From: Paratrimastix pyriformis
Lineage: Eukaryota; Preaxostyla; Paratrimastigidae
Assembly (NCBI GenBank): GCA_027972325.1
Contig: JAPMOS010000267.1
Location: forward strand, 1-37,562
Direction: 5' to 3'
DNA: 37,562 nucleotides
Shown: in pieces, positions 1 to 11,210 of the stretch
Position numbering within the stretch: position 1 is the first letter of the stretch
Layout: each line of letters starts with the position of its first letter
The notes under the pieces: model-generated
The model's database searches: none
Told to the model about the DNA's origin: nothing
Seen by the model: the letters and a program-made list of their open reading frames with translations, nothing else
Program-made: the position numbers and the translations under genes

Positions 1-163
1 TCCCTCCGTACTCATCCCATCCACATATCGATCGCAGAGGTTCGCCACTTCTGTGGTGAACATTTCCCAGAAGCTGTCCCAGGTTCGGGCGCGGTACCAG
101 CGTCTCCCCGCGATCGCCTCGATGAGCTCCCAGAGTCTCGTCCATCGCTATTTGCTTACCTCC

Positions 164-1062
164 TCACCTGCACACACTTTGACCCATAGGCTCCACCCAT
201 TTTTCTTGGAGCAATTGTTCTGCATCTTCTGCTCCTTCCCCCTTGTCCAGCCACGCGATCAGTTTGATCGCATTGGCACCACTCCACCTTTCAGCGACAC
301 TGCCCATCATAGCCGGGCATTCAAAACCAAATGGTTCGTATAGTCTCTCGCCCCACACCAACATTTCCCATCCCTTCACCATTGATGTAGAATCTGATGT
401 TGGCTGTGATGTACCGCTGCAAGATTGCCATCATGGCCAGTCTGCCCGACATTTCGCATCGCATGGTCTGCGTATTTATTCCGCCATTTCCCGTCTGAGC
501 ATTGATGACCACCAGTGTTCTTGCGTTTCCGGGCCGCCCTGAGATGCGTCCGCGGCGGCTGAAGGACTGAGGCTTGTGAAAGTCTCCACCTCCTCCCCGT
601 CGCATTGGTGAACCAACCGAAACCCCAGGTCCGTTCCTGTTGCACCTTGCCTATGTCCTGTTTGATGCTTTGCCCGGCAATCTTGTCTGCCAATCTGTTC
701 CCTCCGCATCCAGCGATGCCCCTGTCTCCTGGTGCCCCTTCACCCACACCAGCCGGACACCCCCTGTGCTCCTTCAGAATTGCTGTCCCTTCGGAGGAGG
801 CCCTCGGCCTTCGACTCGATCAGGTCCGTCGGTGTCCAGTCGTCCTTCATCAGCCTCTCCACCCATCCCTTTGCCACCTTACTGTCGCACCACTCCACGC
901 ATCCTGTCCCACTCTGATGGCTTCCAGGATGGCTTCCAGCTCTGCCTCATTGTTTGTTTGCCCTTTTCCCGTGCACCTTCTCCCGACCCGCACAGCCAGT
1001 GCCCCATTGACAGCCGCCCACCACCGCCACGCAGCTCGCCGGCTTCTTGGTCGCGCTACCAT
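164..1062 (-). pseudogene. RNase H and C-terminal zinc-finger remnant of the left LINE
   Basis: On the minus strand the RNase H region survives in pieces. At about 1,060-850 the segment around GQTNNEAELEAILEAIRVGQ is almost the same as in LINE A (about 16,615-16,675). The block from 382 down to 180 keeps the zinc-finger-like piece (GFECPAMMGSVAERWSGA) that LINE A has only in a shifted frame, so this decayed copy is the better guide to the ancestral sequence here. Several frame changes separate the pieces. In the family, RNase H removes RNA from the hybrid made during target-primed reverse transcription. Confidence 0.75.
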
Positions 1063-1214
1063 CTGTAAAGTCCACTTCAGCTTCCTCCACCCGCACCTCC
1101 ACCTCTCACACCTCGCCCGCAGTGCCCCATCGCCTCCACATTGCCTCGTCCCACTTGCCCGCTCTCATCCGGTTTGCTTTCCCCTGTTCTGGTCCAGGTG
1201 CCTCCGCCCCCTCT

Positions 1215-3634
1215 TCATGCTGGCTTCAACATGCATCCTCCGTTTCGCCATCCCCTTGCTCGTCGGCTTTCTTGGTGGCTCTCACTTTGCCCCCGCTTCG
1301 GCGTTTTGTTTTCGCCACGACCACCTTCCTTCTGTTCCCCACCATCAGCTTCCTCTCCGGGTCTGATCCCGTGATCCTTCCCACCATCTCTCTCTTGCCC
1401 GTATCCCGTCCTGCCCTTCGGTTCTCCTCCTCTGTTCCGTCCTGTTCTTTCGACTTCTTCCTCTCGGATCCTCCGCCAATCCTTAACATATTCCGTCTCC
1501 ACTTTGTTCCCCACACACCCGCTCCTTGATGGCCTCCACGTACTGCGGCATCGTGCCCTTCCACTGAAACCTACCGCCCACAATCAGGTCAGCCACACTC
1601 CTGATGCCCCTCTTCATGTCTGCCTATGCTGCTTGGTGATTTTGCATGGCTCTGAGCTCCTCCAGTGTTGTCGGCATTCCCCATTCCGCTTCCTTTTCAA
1701 TACTTCCCCATCCCTCACGATGGCCAACCCTTCTTGTGCAAGATCCTCAACATCCCCGACACCACCCCCGGCATCTTCTCCTTCGCGTGCAGTTCCACTT
1801 CCGCTGTCCAGCAGCGGCTCACTCGTCGTCCACAACTTTTGCAGCAGGCTATCTCTTCACGGAGCATCACGCCGCACCCTTGTTGGTCTGCCACCCTGCC
1901 CAGCAGTTGCGTGAGCACCATCATGTCGTGCACATCCACCGGGTCCTTGAGACCCATCCCACCCTCATCCTCCGGAAGAAGAGCACCTCCGCCGGGTCGC
2001 ATTTCCCAAGCACCCACCAATCTCCCGAAATACTCGCGCATAGCGCTGTTGAAGAATCTGGTCCTTCTGCGGCATGGGCACGCCTCGCCGTATATTGTAG
2101 GCACGTCGACACGCACTCGTTGATCATCTGCACCATCAACCTCGGTGGGACCTTCTTGTCCATCAGCCTGTGCAACCTCCCACACATTTTCTGGATGACC
2201 TTCTCCGTGTTGATCTTCATGTTCATCTCCTCGTCTATCCAAATTCCCAGGTACCGGATGGCCCCACCCTTCTGCTGGACCTTGATGACTCGACCCTCAC
2301 CCAGGTCCAGGTCCGTCTTGCTTCACACACAGTACACTTGGTCCACGACAGCTGCATACCCGCCTCCTCCACCTTCCGTCTCACTGTGTTGACCAACCGT
2401 ACCATCTGCTCCTTGGTTCGAGTGACCAGCATCACATCGTCAGCAAAGGCAAGGACTTTCACCTTCCTTCCACTATCCAGGATATACCCACCTTCCTGCT
2501 TTCGCACCTCTGCCAGCACTTCCTCCATGAATGAGATAAATAGCAGACATGAAAGCGGGTCCCCCTGACTAATGCCTCTCTATCTCATAGCTCTCCGTCA
2601 GCCCGAAACCCGTAATGACTTTGGCCTTCCTCCCCTCGTACAGACTATCCACATACCTGATGAATGCCTCCTCAACCCCCATCCGTCTCAACCCCCTCCT
2701 CAGTGCGTCCATGTCCACTGTATCATAGGCCTTTTTGATATCTAACGAGCACATGTGGAATTCCCTGCCTCCATAATTTTCGAGTCAGTGAGCACTCCCA
2801 TAATTTCTGCAATTGGGGTCTCAATCCTTCTCCCTCTCAGAAACCCAAACTGCTCCTCCCCAAACACATTCTTCTGTACGCACCATTCTTGGAACCGCGA
2901 CGCCATCACCACCTGCAATCCCTTCAAAAAGACCTGTATCAAAGTGATTGGCCTTCTGCCTGCAGGGTCACCAGGGTGTTCTGTCTGCGACTTCGTGGCC
3001 ATGAACACCGAACTGACCTTGAGCTCCTGCGGCACTTCACTCCGCTCCAACATCTCATTGTATCTCCTCCCCAACCACTCTTTGATCTCTTCCCCACAGG
3101 CATGGATCATCTCTGCCGTCACTCCATCCGGGCCCGCCGCCTTACCATCGGGGAGCGCCCCCAGGATTGTCTCAACATCATGCGTTGTGAGGGGGGCCAT
3201 GATCACCCTCCCTTCTTCCTGCGGCCTTCCTTCTGGCACCCGCCCCACCCTCGGGCCCACCGGCAACACCCTCCTTGCCAGGTCCGCCATGAAGTTCCTC
3301 CATCCATTCTTCACCAACTCCGGATCTGTGACCACTTTGTCCACCTTTCCTCCACATTCTTAGTTGCATACGACGTGACCGGCGCCACCCCGTCTGTCAT
3401 GATGCCCTTATATGCGCTTGCGCTTCCTTCCAACGCCCGATCCCTCTTCCTGTAGTGCACGCCTCTCATTTTGGCCAACTGCTTCTGCATTTCCCTCCTC
3501 AGGCTCGGGTCCCGCTCCGCCATCGCCATCCGTCTCAGCTTCTTCATGCGATGGGGCTCATAATCCCTGTCTGTGTTGGCCACGTCCCGGAACCCAAACA
3601 CCTTCCCCGCCGTCTCCCGCAGGATCCCACTCAT
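1215..3634 (-). pseudogene. Reverse transcriptase remnant of the left LINE
   Basis: The minus strand gives the LINE reverse transcriptase in several open stretches: 3,634-3,311 (N-terminal, ending in the variable linker), 3,344-2,742 (fingers: DGKAAGPDGVTAEMIHA, then GRRPITLIQVFLKGLQVV and QFGFLRGRRIETPIAEI), 2,754-2,569 (motif A, SLDIKKAYDTVD) and 2,528-2,235 (motif C, LAFADDVMLV). Motif A and the FADD box are intact, but the reading frame changes between stretches, as near 2,745 and 2,569. The thumb and linker region continues to about 1,220 in further frames. Close identity to 13,532-16,500 in LINE A shows a common source. Confidence 0.85.
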
Positions 3635-4687
3635 CTGCTCGAACGATGGGTCCGCCCCTTCTCCATCGCCTTCCGAAGCAATTCCGCCACTTTCTCCCGG
3701 TACGTGCGCATCTTCCCCACCATCCCTTCATACTCATCCTTCCTCTTCTCCCGCAGCAACGCATCCAGGTCCGACTTGGACGGGCAGATGGCCACCTTCC
3801 TCCGCAGCGTTCCCGCCCATGCCGGCAACATGTTCCTCAAGTCAGTGACAACCATGTGATGGTCTGTGACTTCCTGCCATTGAACCTCCTCATTTCTCCA
3901 CACCCACATATTGTCCAGCAATCGTGCCATCGTCCCTGCGTTGCCAAGCAAAGGTCCAGCCTGGCCTCCCCTTTCTTCCCCCCTTGCTTGCCCTCCTCCT
4001 CCACCTCCCCTTCCCTCCTTTCTTCTTGTTGCGCACGAATGTGATCTCGTTCTGCTTACCCACCATCTTCGCCGTGTCATACAGACCCAGCATCTCCTGC
4101 TCACCAACCTCCTTGGCCCAGCTATTCGCGTCCGTGTACACCACCACGCCCCTCCCTCAGCTGCTCCCTCCGCCATGCACTCTTCCAACCTCCTGATAAT
4201 GACATTCCTTACCCTCACCTTGTCCTCTCCTCCCCAGTTGGGTAGTACAGATTTATGAGCCTCAGGTTGGTCTTCCCTCCGACCAATCGAGAAACATCAA
4301 GTAGCCAGGGATCACCTCCCCTGACCTTGCGCACTGCTATCTGTAAGGTCCGCCTATACCCAATCATCACCCCTCCCTTAGGTGCGCATCTGCGTCCTCC
4401 ACCACCGAGCTCCTCCAGCACCACCCTTCATCCACTTCTCCTCCAACTGTTGCTTGTTGTCTTTCGTACCTTTCGTCTCTTGCAGGAGGGCAATGTTGAC
4501 CCCCAACTCGCAGCAGGTCCGCCACATTGCTCTTCTTCCAGTCTGACCCCAACCCACGCACGTTCCACCCCACGACCCTCATCCTTCCTCCTCCCTCGCC
4601 GGCAGCCCCGCCCTCAGGTTGGCCTCCTTCTTGCCCTGGCACCACTTCTCCACCCCTGGAATTCCTCCTCCTCCGCCTTCTCGTCAT
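3631..4687 (-). pseudogene. APE-type endonuclease remnant of the left LINE
   Basis: On the minus strand, 4,687-4,367 contains the start of an apurinic-endonuclease-like domain (MRVVGWNVRGLGSDWKKSN), 4,424-4,215 the middle (GGVMIGYRRTLQIAVRKV and LRLINLYYPTGEE) and 4,218-3,631 the end (VVYTDANSWAKEV in another frame, then VTDHHMVVTDLRNM). These match LINE A 12,900-13,680. At least three frame changes separate the pieces. In this family the domain nicks the target DNA and starts target-primed reverse transcription. Confidence 0.8.
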
Positions 4688-5702
4688 GTCTTCTCGATAT
4701 CCCTCATCTTTGCCACCTGCCTCTTCTTCCTTGTCGCGTCCTTCTTCCCGCGCTTCTTCCTGGCCTTTCTGCTCATCCCGTCCCCAGGATACCTGGGCAC
4801 CCCCGGTGAGTCCCCGTTACCGGGCGCACCCCGGACTGCCCCGCTCCTCCAGGTCTTCACCTCCCCCGCCTTACCCGTCTCCCTCTTCGTCCCCCCTTGT
4901 GCCCTCCCGTCTGCCCCCTTCTTTTTTCCCCCTCCAAAAGCCGGTCCCCACATCGAACGCTGCATTCTCGACCCCATCCCTGCCCCCGCCACATAAAGAA
5001 AGATGTCGCCATTCTTCGTCTCTTCCTCGCCCACCTCCCTCACCACGCTGTCATCGAAGCGCCACCATGCCCCTTCAATCCTCTTCACCGCCACCCAATG
5101 TCGCCCCCTCCTCTCCTTTCGCAGAACTCCGCCGCCGCCTCCAGGCGGTAATTCGTGCCAAGAACTTCCACGGGGTCCGGCTGCACCCGCCACTGCGACT
5201 GGTCCACCCTGCCGTCCCGCCGATCGCGAACCACCTGGACCACCATGACATCCTCCATGCCCACCGCCCGTTCCTCCTGCGCGTGCCACCGATCGGCACC
5301 ACACTCTGGGCACCTCTTCCGCACCCGTCCGTCCGCCATCACCACCTTCCGGACCGCTTCACTCATTCTGTCACCGTCCCTCTCCAGACGCACCACCAGG
5401 CAGTCCCGCTCCCTTTCGCGGCCCTCGCTCACCCTTCCGCATTCCTGACAGACGTGCACCACCCTCATCCGCGCTCCTGTCGGGATCCGAGCTTTCCTCA
5501 GCAGGTCCGCCACCGCATCCCCTGCATCCCCATCATGAAGCTCATCCAGCCCATCAATCCCCTTCTCCCAGATTGCCTGCTCCATACCCGGGTCTCCCCC
5601 AATCACCCCTCTCACAACATCGAACAACTGCCCGGCCCCCCACCGCTTCCACCACCTGGAGGCTGTTGCCACCCAACAACGGTGGCCCGACTTATTACAC
5701 AC
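4684..5702 (-). pseudogene. USP-like cysteine protease remnant of the left LINE
   Basis: Minus-strand 5,702-5,085 encodes a protease-like region with a zinc-ribbon pair (CQECG, then CPECGADRWH) and a recognisable but damaged Cys box near 5,690 (SGHRCW). The continuation in another frame (5,100-4,960) has the His-box region (HWVAVKRIEGAWWRFDDSVV). The match to LINE A 11,790-12,540 is clear, and the ribbon Cys residues are kept in both copies. That argues the domain was part of the family's active ancestor and not a chance fusion in one copy. Confidence 0.7.
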
Positions 5703-6870
5703 GCCTCTGTACCTCCCGACCCCCGCCCCTGCGACAAGCCAACCCCATCAACTTCCTCCAGCTCGCCACCACCGCCAAACAACTCGCCCGGTCGCTCCAT
5801 CATCCCTCCATCCGTCAATCTCTCCCCTCCCCCTTCCATCAGAGCCTCCTTCTCCTCCCGTACCTCGTCCTCGTCCGCCTCTTCGGGCCAGTCTCTTTGC
5901 CTGCCACTCCCCCCTCCCAGTCCGCCAGCTGGGATCCTGCCCCACCCCCAAAGCCCAAACCTCCGCCGCTCCATCATCCACACTCTCTCCTTCCACTCCG
6001 CCTCGCTTTTAGAACCGCGTCGAGTTCCCACGCTCTCCGATTCACGCCCGCACCTCCCCATTGAGCCATCGCCACCAGTAAACAGATTCCCACCCATCGA
6101 TTCCCCCCAAATAGATTTCGTTTGGTCCAATAACGATGTCCTCGCACTCCCCCTTCATCTGAGCCCAGAGCCTGTGGTATTCCCCGCCCCCTCGCTTGGA
6201 TCAAGTCGATCAGGCCATCTTCCAAAACAAAGCCCTGCATGAACACGCACAACCTACCAACACTACCTATCAAAATCGTCAAAAGGATATCCACCAAACC
6301 GCCATCATTCCCTGCCAACTCATGCAGAGACCCGTCCGCCCAACTCCGGCCGAAGATTCCCTCCCGGGGTGCTCAACCTGGCAGTAGCAAGCTGCCCCAT
6401 CAGTTTCCTCCACCGTCCGCTCTACCCCATTCCTCTGTTTCAATTCCCCGGTCTTTTTTCACCAAATCAGATCCCCATCCGCTCGTTCTTCTTCCTCCTA
6501 CGCTGCCCTCTCCGGCTGGCCGATTCCCCACCGATCGCCACGTTTCCTTTGCCACGCCTCCTTCTTCCTTTTGGTCCGTCCCCAACATTATTCTATTATC
6601 ACAGCTCCTCCATTTCTGATACAGCAGCCGTCCCCACCCGCAGGCCGGCCCCTGATCATGTTGCCCAAGTTCACACCCATTTTCTCCAGTCTGTGTAACA
6701 AACCACCACTTCACCCACCATTTTCCTTCAATAAGATCGATCGTGCCCCATGCGAGTGGCCCAACGACGATACTGCGTTTTGTCCAGCTCAATACGTACC
6801 ATCCGTACGTAAGGACTGAATCCAGTCGTAACCATCCCGTACCCTTTATGAATATATAATGGTTGCTCAA
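5702..6870 (-). pseudogene. ORF2 N-terminal region or 5' part of the left LINE
   Basis: Open stretches on the minus strand (6,318-5,974 and 6,870-6,400) correspond in position to LINE A 10,511-11,700. A short match supports this: LLVAMAQW...NRRAWELDAVLKARRSGRR here resembles WLLAMGIAECEVQRRRLWEKEAQRKVRR of LINE A. The rest is rich in Gly, Glu, Arg and Trp and has diverged beyond confident alignment by eye. No function can be given. The plus strand of this stretch holds a 571-residue open frame (4,527-6,242) that is a Pro/Ser-rich shadow. Confidence 0.5.
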
Positions 6871-6910
6871 GGCATGTTTTCAAAAAGATTCAGATTGAAA
6901 ACACAACACC

Positions 6911-7946
6911 TCAAACCAAATCACAGCAACCCCTTGGCCGCCACACGCACCACAGTCCGCCGAACAATAGTCCGCGGCCCCCATATTGCTGCTGCTTCTC
7001 CCTCGCCAGCCGGTCTCGTTCCTCGGGATCGACCACCAATAACCACGTACCGTCCCAGCGACCAGTCAGGAAGGCTTGTCCCTTCCTGGCAATGGTCGCT
7101 GGGCGGATAGAGGCGTCAGGCTCGCCAACCAGGCCTCGACAGCCGGCACAGTCGCCAGATCCCGACGGCGCAGCATCGCCAGCTTCTTGTTGGGCGGCAC
7201 CTCGACCCGCACTTCGGGAGGCACCACGGTAATGGGCCATCTCGGGTTGGCATCCCGGCGCGGGAACCACTTCGGCATTTCTTCTTCTCCCTCCGCAAAG
7301 AAGCTGACTTGAAAGATCGCAGGCATTAACTTGAACACCCTCAGAGAATCTACCAAAACCATAACACCCCTTCTCCATAGCACAACACAAACCTTTCCTT
7401 CCCAACCAAGTCGCCACATCCTCTTCACTGGCCTCCGTCGGAAAGCCAGCAAGCGTCGCCTTGAAGAGCGTTGTCGTGATGATGTCCGGCTGGAATTCAG
7501 TCGCCACAGCCACAATAGGCCTCACAGTAGCATGAAACTTCTGGCCAAGTTCCTCAACCCTTGTGAACTGCTCGGCCGTCGGACGATCGAATAGAATTGA
7601 GAATTCGGGGAACGACCCCTCCACCGCGGCGCCCGCAAAAGACGCCTGAATTTCAGCATAGGACAGAGGATTCCCATCAGGGAACAAGAGCGTAGCCCCA
7701 ATAGCCTGCAGCACAAAAGATCGTCAGGATCACTCCAAGCCGCCGGCCCCAACTCAGGGCGCTTCGTTTGCGGCACTCAATCAAACAGACCTGATCCCAA
7801 CATGGGCTCTCCCTCATCCTTGCAGGAGCCGCCGCCTCCGCCGCACTCTTCTCGGCCGCACGCTTGTGTTGTTGCACACGGGCAGCCTCTTGCGCAGCCG
7901 CCTCCTTCTCAACATCAGACATAGTCACAGATTCAGAATCAGCCAT
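6911..7946 (-). pseudogene. Broken two-exon gene with a possible RRM-like region
   Basis: The start is the ATG at 7,946 (MADSESVTMSDVEKEAAAQE). Exon 1 (7,946-7,791) encodes an acidic and Ala-rich helix-prone stretch. An 85-nt intron (7,790-7,706) begins GTCTGTTT, contains CTGAC and ends TTTTGTGCTGCAG; it is phase 0. Exon 2 from 7,705 reads AIGATLLFPDGNPLSY onward, then a region (about 7,480-7,340: ATLAGFPTEASEEDVATWL, YGFGRF) whose spacing recalls an RNA-recognition fold; this is a guess. The frame changes near 7,330 and again near 7,120, so the gene is broken. It lies just upstream of the left LINE on the same strand, so it may be that element's ORF1, but it has no visible similarity to LINE A ORF1. 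Otherwise it is a host pseudogene. Confidence 0.5.
7706..7790 (-). other. Spliceosomal intron, 85 nt
   Basis: On the minus strand the exon ends GATCAG, the intron starts GTCTGTTTGATT, a branch-like CTGAC lies about 20 nt before the acceptor, and it ends TGTGCTGCAG before GCTATTGG. Removing it joins two open frames in phase 0. The donor GTCTGTTT also begins the introns at 24,673 and 26,758. Confidence 0.65.
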
Positions 7947-8444
7947 CTTCTGCGGAGAAATTCAAACGTTGAAGGTCAACTCGACCCCGGGGAACCCAGT
8001 CGCAGCAGGAGGTCCTCCGACTCCGGGACGAACTGGTCTCACGGTGGCCGCGCCTCCTCTGCCATCACGTGCCCTCCCACGTGGACGAGGTGGCCCCAGC
8101 TGCCCCACCTGTCCCCTGTGGGGCAACTTGCAGGCCGACCGGCTGGCCGAGGCCAGGAGCCGCCCCACCGACAAGGCCGGCTCGCCCACCCCCATCCAAC
8201 AGGGCTTGGCCTGCCCGCAGAGATGCCTACCGCCCCTCGGGCCCAAAGGACGCCCGTTGCCGGACCCCACCCGGCCTTCGCTGCGAGGAAGAGGGTGATG
8301 ATGATGATGATGATGGATGATGATGAGGAGGAGGAGGAGGAGGAGTTAGAGGAGAGGAGGGTGACGATGATGATGACTGGATGATGATGACTGGATGATG
8401 ACTGGATGATGACTGGATGATGATGATTGATGATTGATGATGGA

Positions 8445-8487
<43 letters not shown>

Positions 8488-8515
8488 GGATGATGATGAT
8501 GATGATGATGATGAT

Positions 8516-8550
<35 letters not shown>

Positions 8551-8782
8551 GGAGGAGAAGGATGAGAAAGGAGGGCTGAACGCCCCAGCGACATATTGTG
8601 CGTGCATGCTGGGGTGGTGGTGGGGGTTGGGGGGGCAATGGAGATGAGTTGATGCCGACTGTGTATGATGACCCCTGGTCCACGCCCTGGGGATCCTGCG
8701 GATGGGGTCGGTGCGAGACAAGGGCCTGCACGTGGTTTCTATTGACCCGTACACGTATCAGTCGGGCAAACAATTGAGAGTC
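7947..8782. other. Spacer with no convincing gene
   Basis: This lies between two oppositely oriented units. 7,947-8,290 is GC-rich and open in several frames with no recognisable product. 8,297-8,550 is a trinucleotide tract. 8,551-8,782 is G-rich then mixed sequence up to the 5' end of LINE A. I see no gene, RNA or terminal repeat here. A weak RNase H-like resemblance near 8,065-8,170 is discussed among the rejected items. Confidence 0.5.
8297..8550. repeat. Interrupted (GAT)n microsatellite
   Basis: About 250 bases are nearly all GAT units with interruptions of GAG, GACTG and GATTGAT. All six frames are open through it and give runs of Asp/Met/Glu, or Ile/His/Ser on the other strand; these are not proteins. 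Confidence 0.95.
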
Positions 8783-8803
8783 CCCCCCGCGTTATAATCT
8801 CTG

Positions 8804-10508
8804 TTGCAAGCTTTAAATCTGCGCATTTGGTCCGTCCTAGTTCCGCTTATGTTTGCGTTGCGTGTATGGGCTTACAGACAAGAAGTCTGCGCCTTGGGAT
8901 CTGAACAAGCAGTTCGGAGACCTGCACCGCAAACGATCGAGCAGATCGTGCGGAATGCTCTCAGGACGAACCTGGGAAATAATGAATTGGAAATGATCTA
9001 TTGTTTTATTATTGGTAGGAGAATGACAGCTATCAGTCGAGTGTTGGCAAGAATGCTTTATTCTGAGAGAGCTCATCGAGGCAAGGGATGGAACAGGGGA
9101 ATGCGGGAAAGTAGGAGGGAACAAGGGAATGGGAATGAACTATTTTCGTCGTGTTGGACGTATTTTGGTGCCGTAGTGAAGGGGATGCAATCGATGATCT
9201 GCGGCCTGGCAACGATCCTCACTTTGTTGTTCTTCTGTGGTGCGGTAGGTGCTATGTCAACTTCGGTGCTGGACTCCCCTGCTCCTGGCCAAGCGTTGGC
9301 CCCTGCCCCTGGTTCGGCCGATCCAGTTGCTGCGGTGGCTCCTGCCCCGCTGGTCCCGTCCCCGGTTGTTGGTGGGGCAGCGGAGGAGGCTGTCCGTCCG
9401 GACGGGTCTCCAACGGTTTCGGTGGATGGCGCTGTGGACGAGGCTGAGCCGGTGCGCAGAGGGAAGGGATTGTTTGGGCCCGTGGTCAAGGATAGGTGGC
9501 TGGTCAGAATCCACCACCCTGATGCCCGCAGTCTGCCGAGACCCCCAGCAAAGATGGATGCGCTGCCCATGGTGGGAAACACGGCTCTGTCCCTGGGGTG
9601 TGCGGGGAACATGTTGGATGAGGCGAAGGCCTGGGCGGAGTCGGTTGGTGCCCAGGTGATGTCGGCCACCCCTCTGCTGGCGAGAGGACAACCTTCCTAT
9701 CAAATGAGATGGTAGCCCCGAGGCTTTATTTGCTGCGTGGAAACGGCAACGCACCAGCACGACCAATGTTGGAGTGACCCCTTGCGGCCGGAGCCTGGTC
9801 CTGGAGGTGCGTGGCCCGGTTGAGCGGGCTGTTACCCGCCCGGTGAAGGTCCCAGTGCGGTCAGCGTCGCGCGAGGTGGAGGTGCGTTGGAGGCTGGCCC
9901 CAAGCGCTGCGAAGAAGACCGAAGACCTGGGCTGGCGCAGCGGAAGGTCGGAGATGGAGCTCGAAGTGGCCCTCCAGGCTGCCCTGGACGAAGGGACAAT
10001 TGCGGATGCATCTGCGGTGAAATGGGACAGTGGCATGGTCTTTGCAGCGCCAGCGGACCTGGTCTCCCTTAAAGGTCTGATTATCCCGCTACCGTTGGCT
10101 CACTGTTTTGAGGACAGTGGCTCTGTTCCGGATGGAAAGAGGGAGAAGGCCAGGCCGGCCTTCATCGGAGGCAAGGCCCCTGCAGCGAAGCTGGCCTCGG
10201 TCTTCGAAGGGTTCGACCACCCTGCAGCGGTGACGCCGGCGTCAGCCCGGCCCCTGGTGACGTCGCCGACGCCGTCAGTGCCGGTGACGCCGACTCTGGC
10301 CACGCCGGGGACGGGGCAGGCTATGCAGCCCGAGGATGGGGCGGCGAAGAGTGCCCCTGGCGAGAAGGGGACGGCAGCTGCCAAGACTGCCTCGGCGACA
10401 GATACGGCCAAGAGCAAGAAGAGGAAGCCCAGCCCAAGCGGGGAGCGACGTTCGTCGCACTCGCATCACCACACGCATGCACATGGGCATGGGTCGTCGC
10501 ATCGGTAA
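8804..10508 (+). CDS. LINE A ORF1 (Ala/Pro-rich, His-rich tail), split by one frame change
   Basis: The first frame is open from 8,804 to 9,715. The likely start is the ATG at 9,254 (MSTSVLDSPAPGQ), because the preceding 150 codons look like untranslated leader. The second frame is open from about 9,708 to 10,508, and its sense starts upstream of its first ATG (SPEALFAAWKRQRTSTTN). Joined, this would be about 415 residues: an Ala/Pro-rich N-terminus, a basic middle part, then a disordered Ala/Thr/Pro region and a tail with KSKKRK and a His-rich end (HSHHHTHAHGHGSSHR). No zinc knuckle or RRM is recognised. LINE ORF1 products usually bind element RNA; here that rests only on position and basic charge. 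The frame change near 9,705 is either decay or recoding. Confidence 0.5.
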
Positions 10509-10510
10509 CG

Positions 10511-11101
10511 ATGAGGGGGCCTCTCGAAGCTAGGCGCGCTTCTGAGATGCATATGGAGACGGGCCATCGCGCTGTAAACATTTTTGGTGCGTCTCTGGAA
10601 GAGGAGTATGGATGGGGGACAACGAGGGGTAACAAGGGGCAGACTGGAACGGTGGGATGGAATTGGGACAGTGATCGATCGTGGCATCTTGAGGTGGTGG
10701 GACTCTGCATTGTGTTTTGCGTAAGGCAAGTGAGCGGAGAAGGGTATGGAACGGAACAGACTGGAACAATGGGCGTGGCAGGGTCAATGGAGGTGAGCTG
10801 GGTACGGGATCAGATGGTGGAGATGGTTGGGAGAGAAGCGCTATGGGGCAGTGGATGTGGAAAATTGGAAGTGGGAAAATGGGTGGACCTGGTGGATGAA
10901 GTATGGCAGGAAGGGATAGGAATTAACGCGAGAATCGATGGAATCGAGCGTTTGGAGAGGAGATGGCTGGTACAAAGAGGATGTTGGCTGAATGGCTGCT
11001 ATGTGGATGTGGGAAGGAGAGTTCTGGTACCTGAGGGAAGCTGGGATGATGGGGAAAAGAAACTGACCGGCGAACTGAAGGAGTATTGGGCGTGGGGATA
11101 G
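10511..11101 (+). other. Open region between ORF1 and the USP-containing ORF of LINE A
   Basis: A 196-codon open frame starts with an ATG two bases after the ORF1 stop. It is rich in Gly, Trp, Glu and Arg and has no recognised domain. The left LINE has an open, similarly composed stretch in the same place (6,870-6,400, minus), but no clear residue match was found. It could be the true N-terminus of ORF2, a third ORF, or an untranslated spacer. The frame then changes between here and 11,211. Confidence 0.3.
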
Positions 11102-11210
11102 CTTCTAGCCGGAGGAGGCTGCCGGAAAAGGCTGAACTAATGCAGGATGAGCGATGGGGTAGGGGGAGCCGAGGAGTCATGTTGAAAGATGCTGTGGGGA
11201 CCGAGAAGAT

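Larger units (their letters stand above)
1..6870 (-). mobile_element. Decayed LINE, same family as LINE A, 3' end off the window
   Basis: Read on the minus strand, this stretch carries the same series of domains as LINE A at 8,783-18,721, in the same order: N-terminal region (about 6,870-5,700), USP-like protease (5,700-4,980), APE endonuclease (4,690-3,640), reverse transcriptase (3,634-2,235), RT tail (2,240-1,220), RNase H and zinc-finger segment (1,060-160). In the RT block, 60 residues compared by eye (minus, 2,755-2,580) differ from LINE A at about three. Other parts differ more, and the reading frame changes many times, so the copy is dead. The window starts inside the region matching about 17,575 of LINE A, so the methyltransferase-like tail and 3' UTR are not visible. 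It is a LINE with an APE-type endonuclease and RNase H; I do not assign a named clade. Confidence 0.9.

Noticed and set aside
4527-6242. A 571-codon plus-strand open frame
   Set aside because: It is the antisense of the left LINE's coding strand; Pro/Ser/His-rich composition is what the complement of Gly/Arg/Glu-rich coding DNA gives.
8065-8170. RNase H-like words HVPSHVDE and GNLQADRLAEA
   Set aside because: They lie in different frames and about 20 codons apart, where the family has two or three residues between them; probably chance in GC-rich DNA.
8039-8773. Long open frames with runs of Ile, His, Ser or Asp
   Set aside because: Produced by the (GAT)n microsatellite, which lacks stops in all frames.
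10440-10508. His-rich tail of LINE A ORF1 as a metal-binding domain
   Set aside because: Low-complexity His/Ser/Gly sequence with no defined motif; no function can be claimed.
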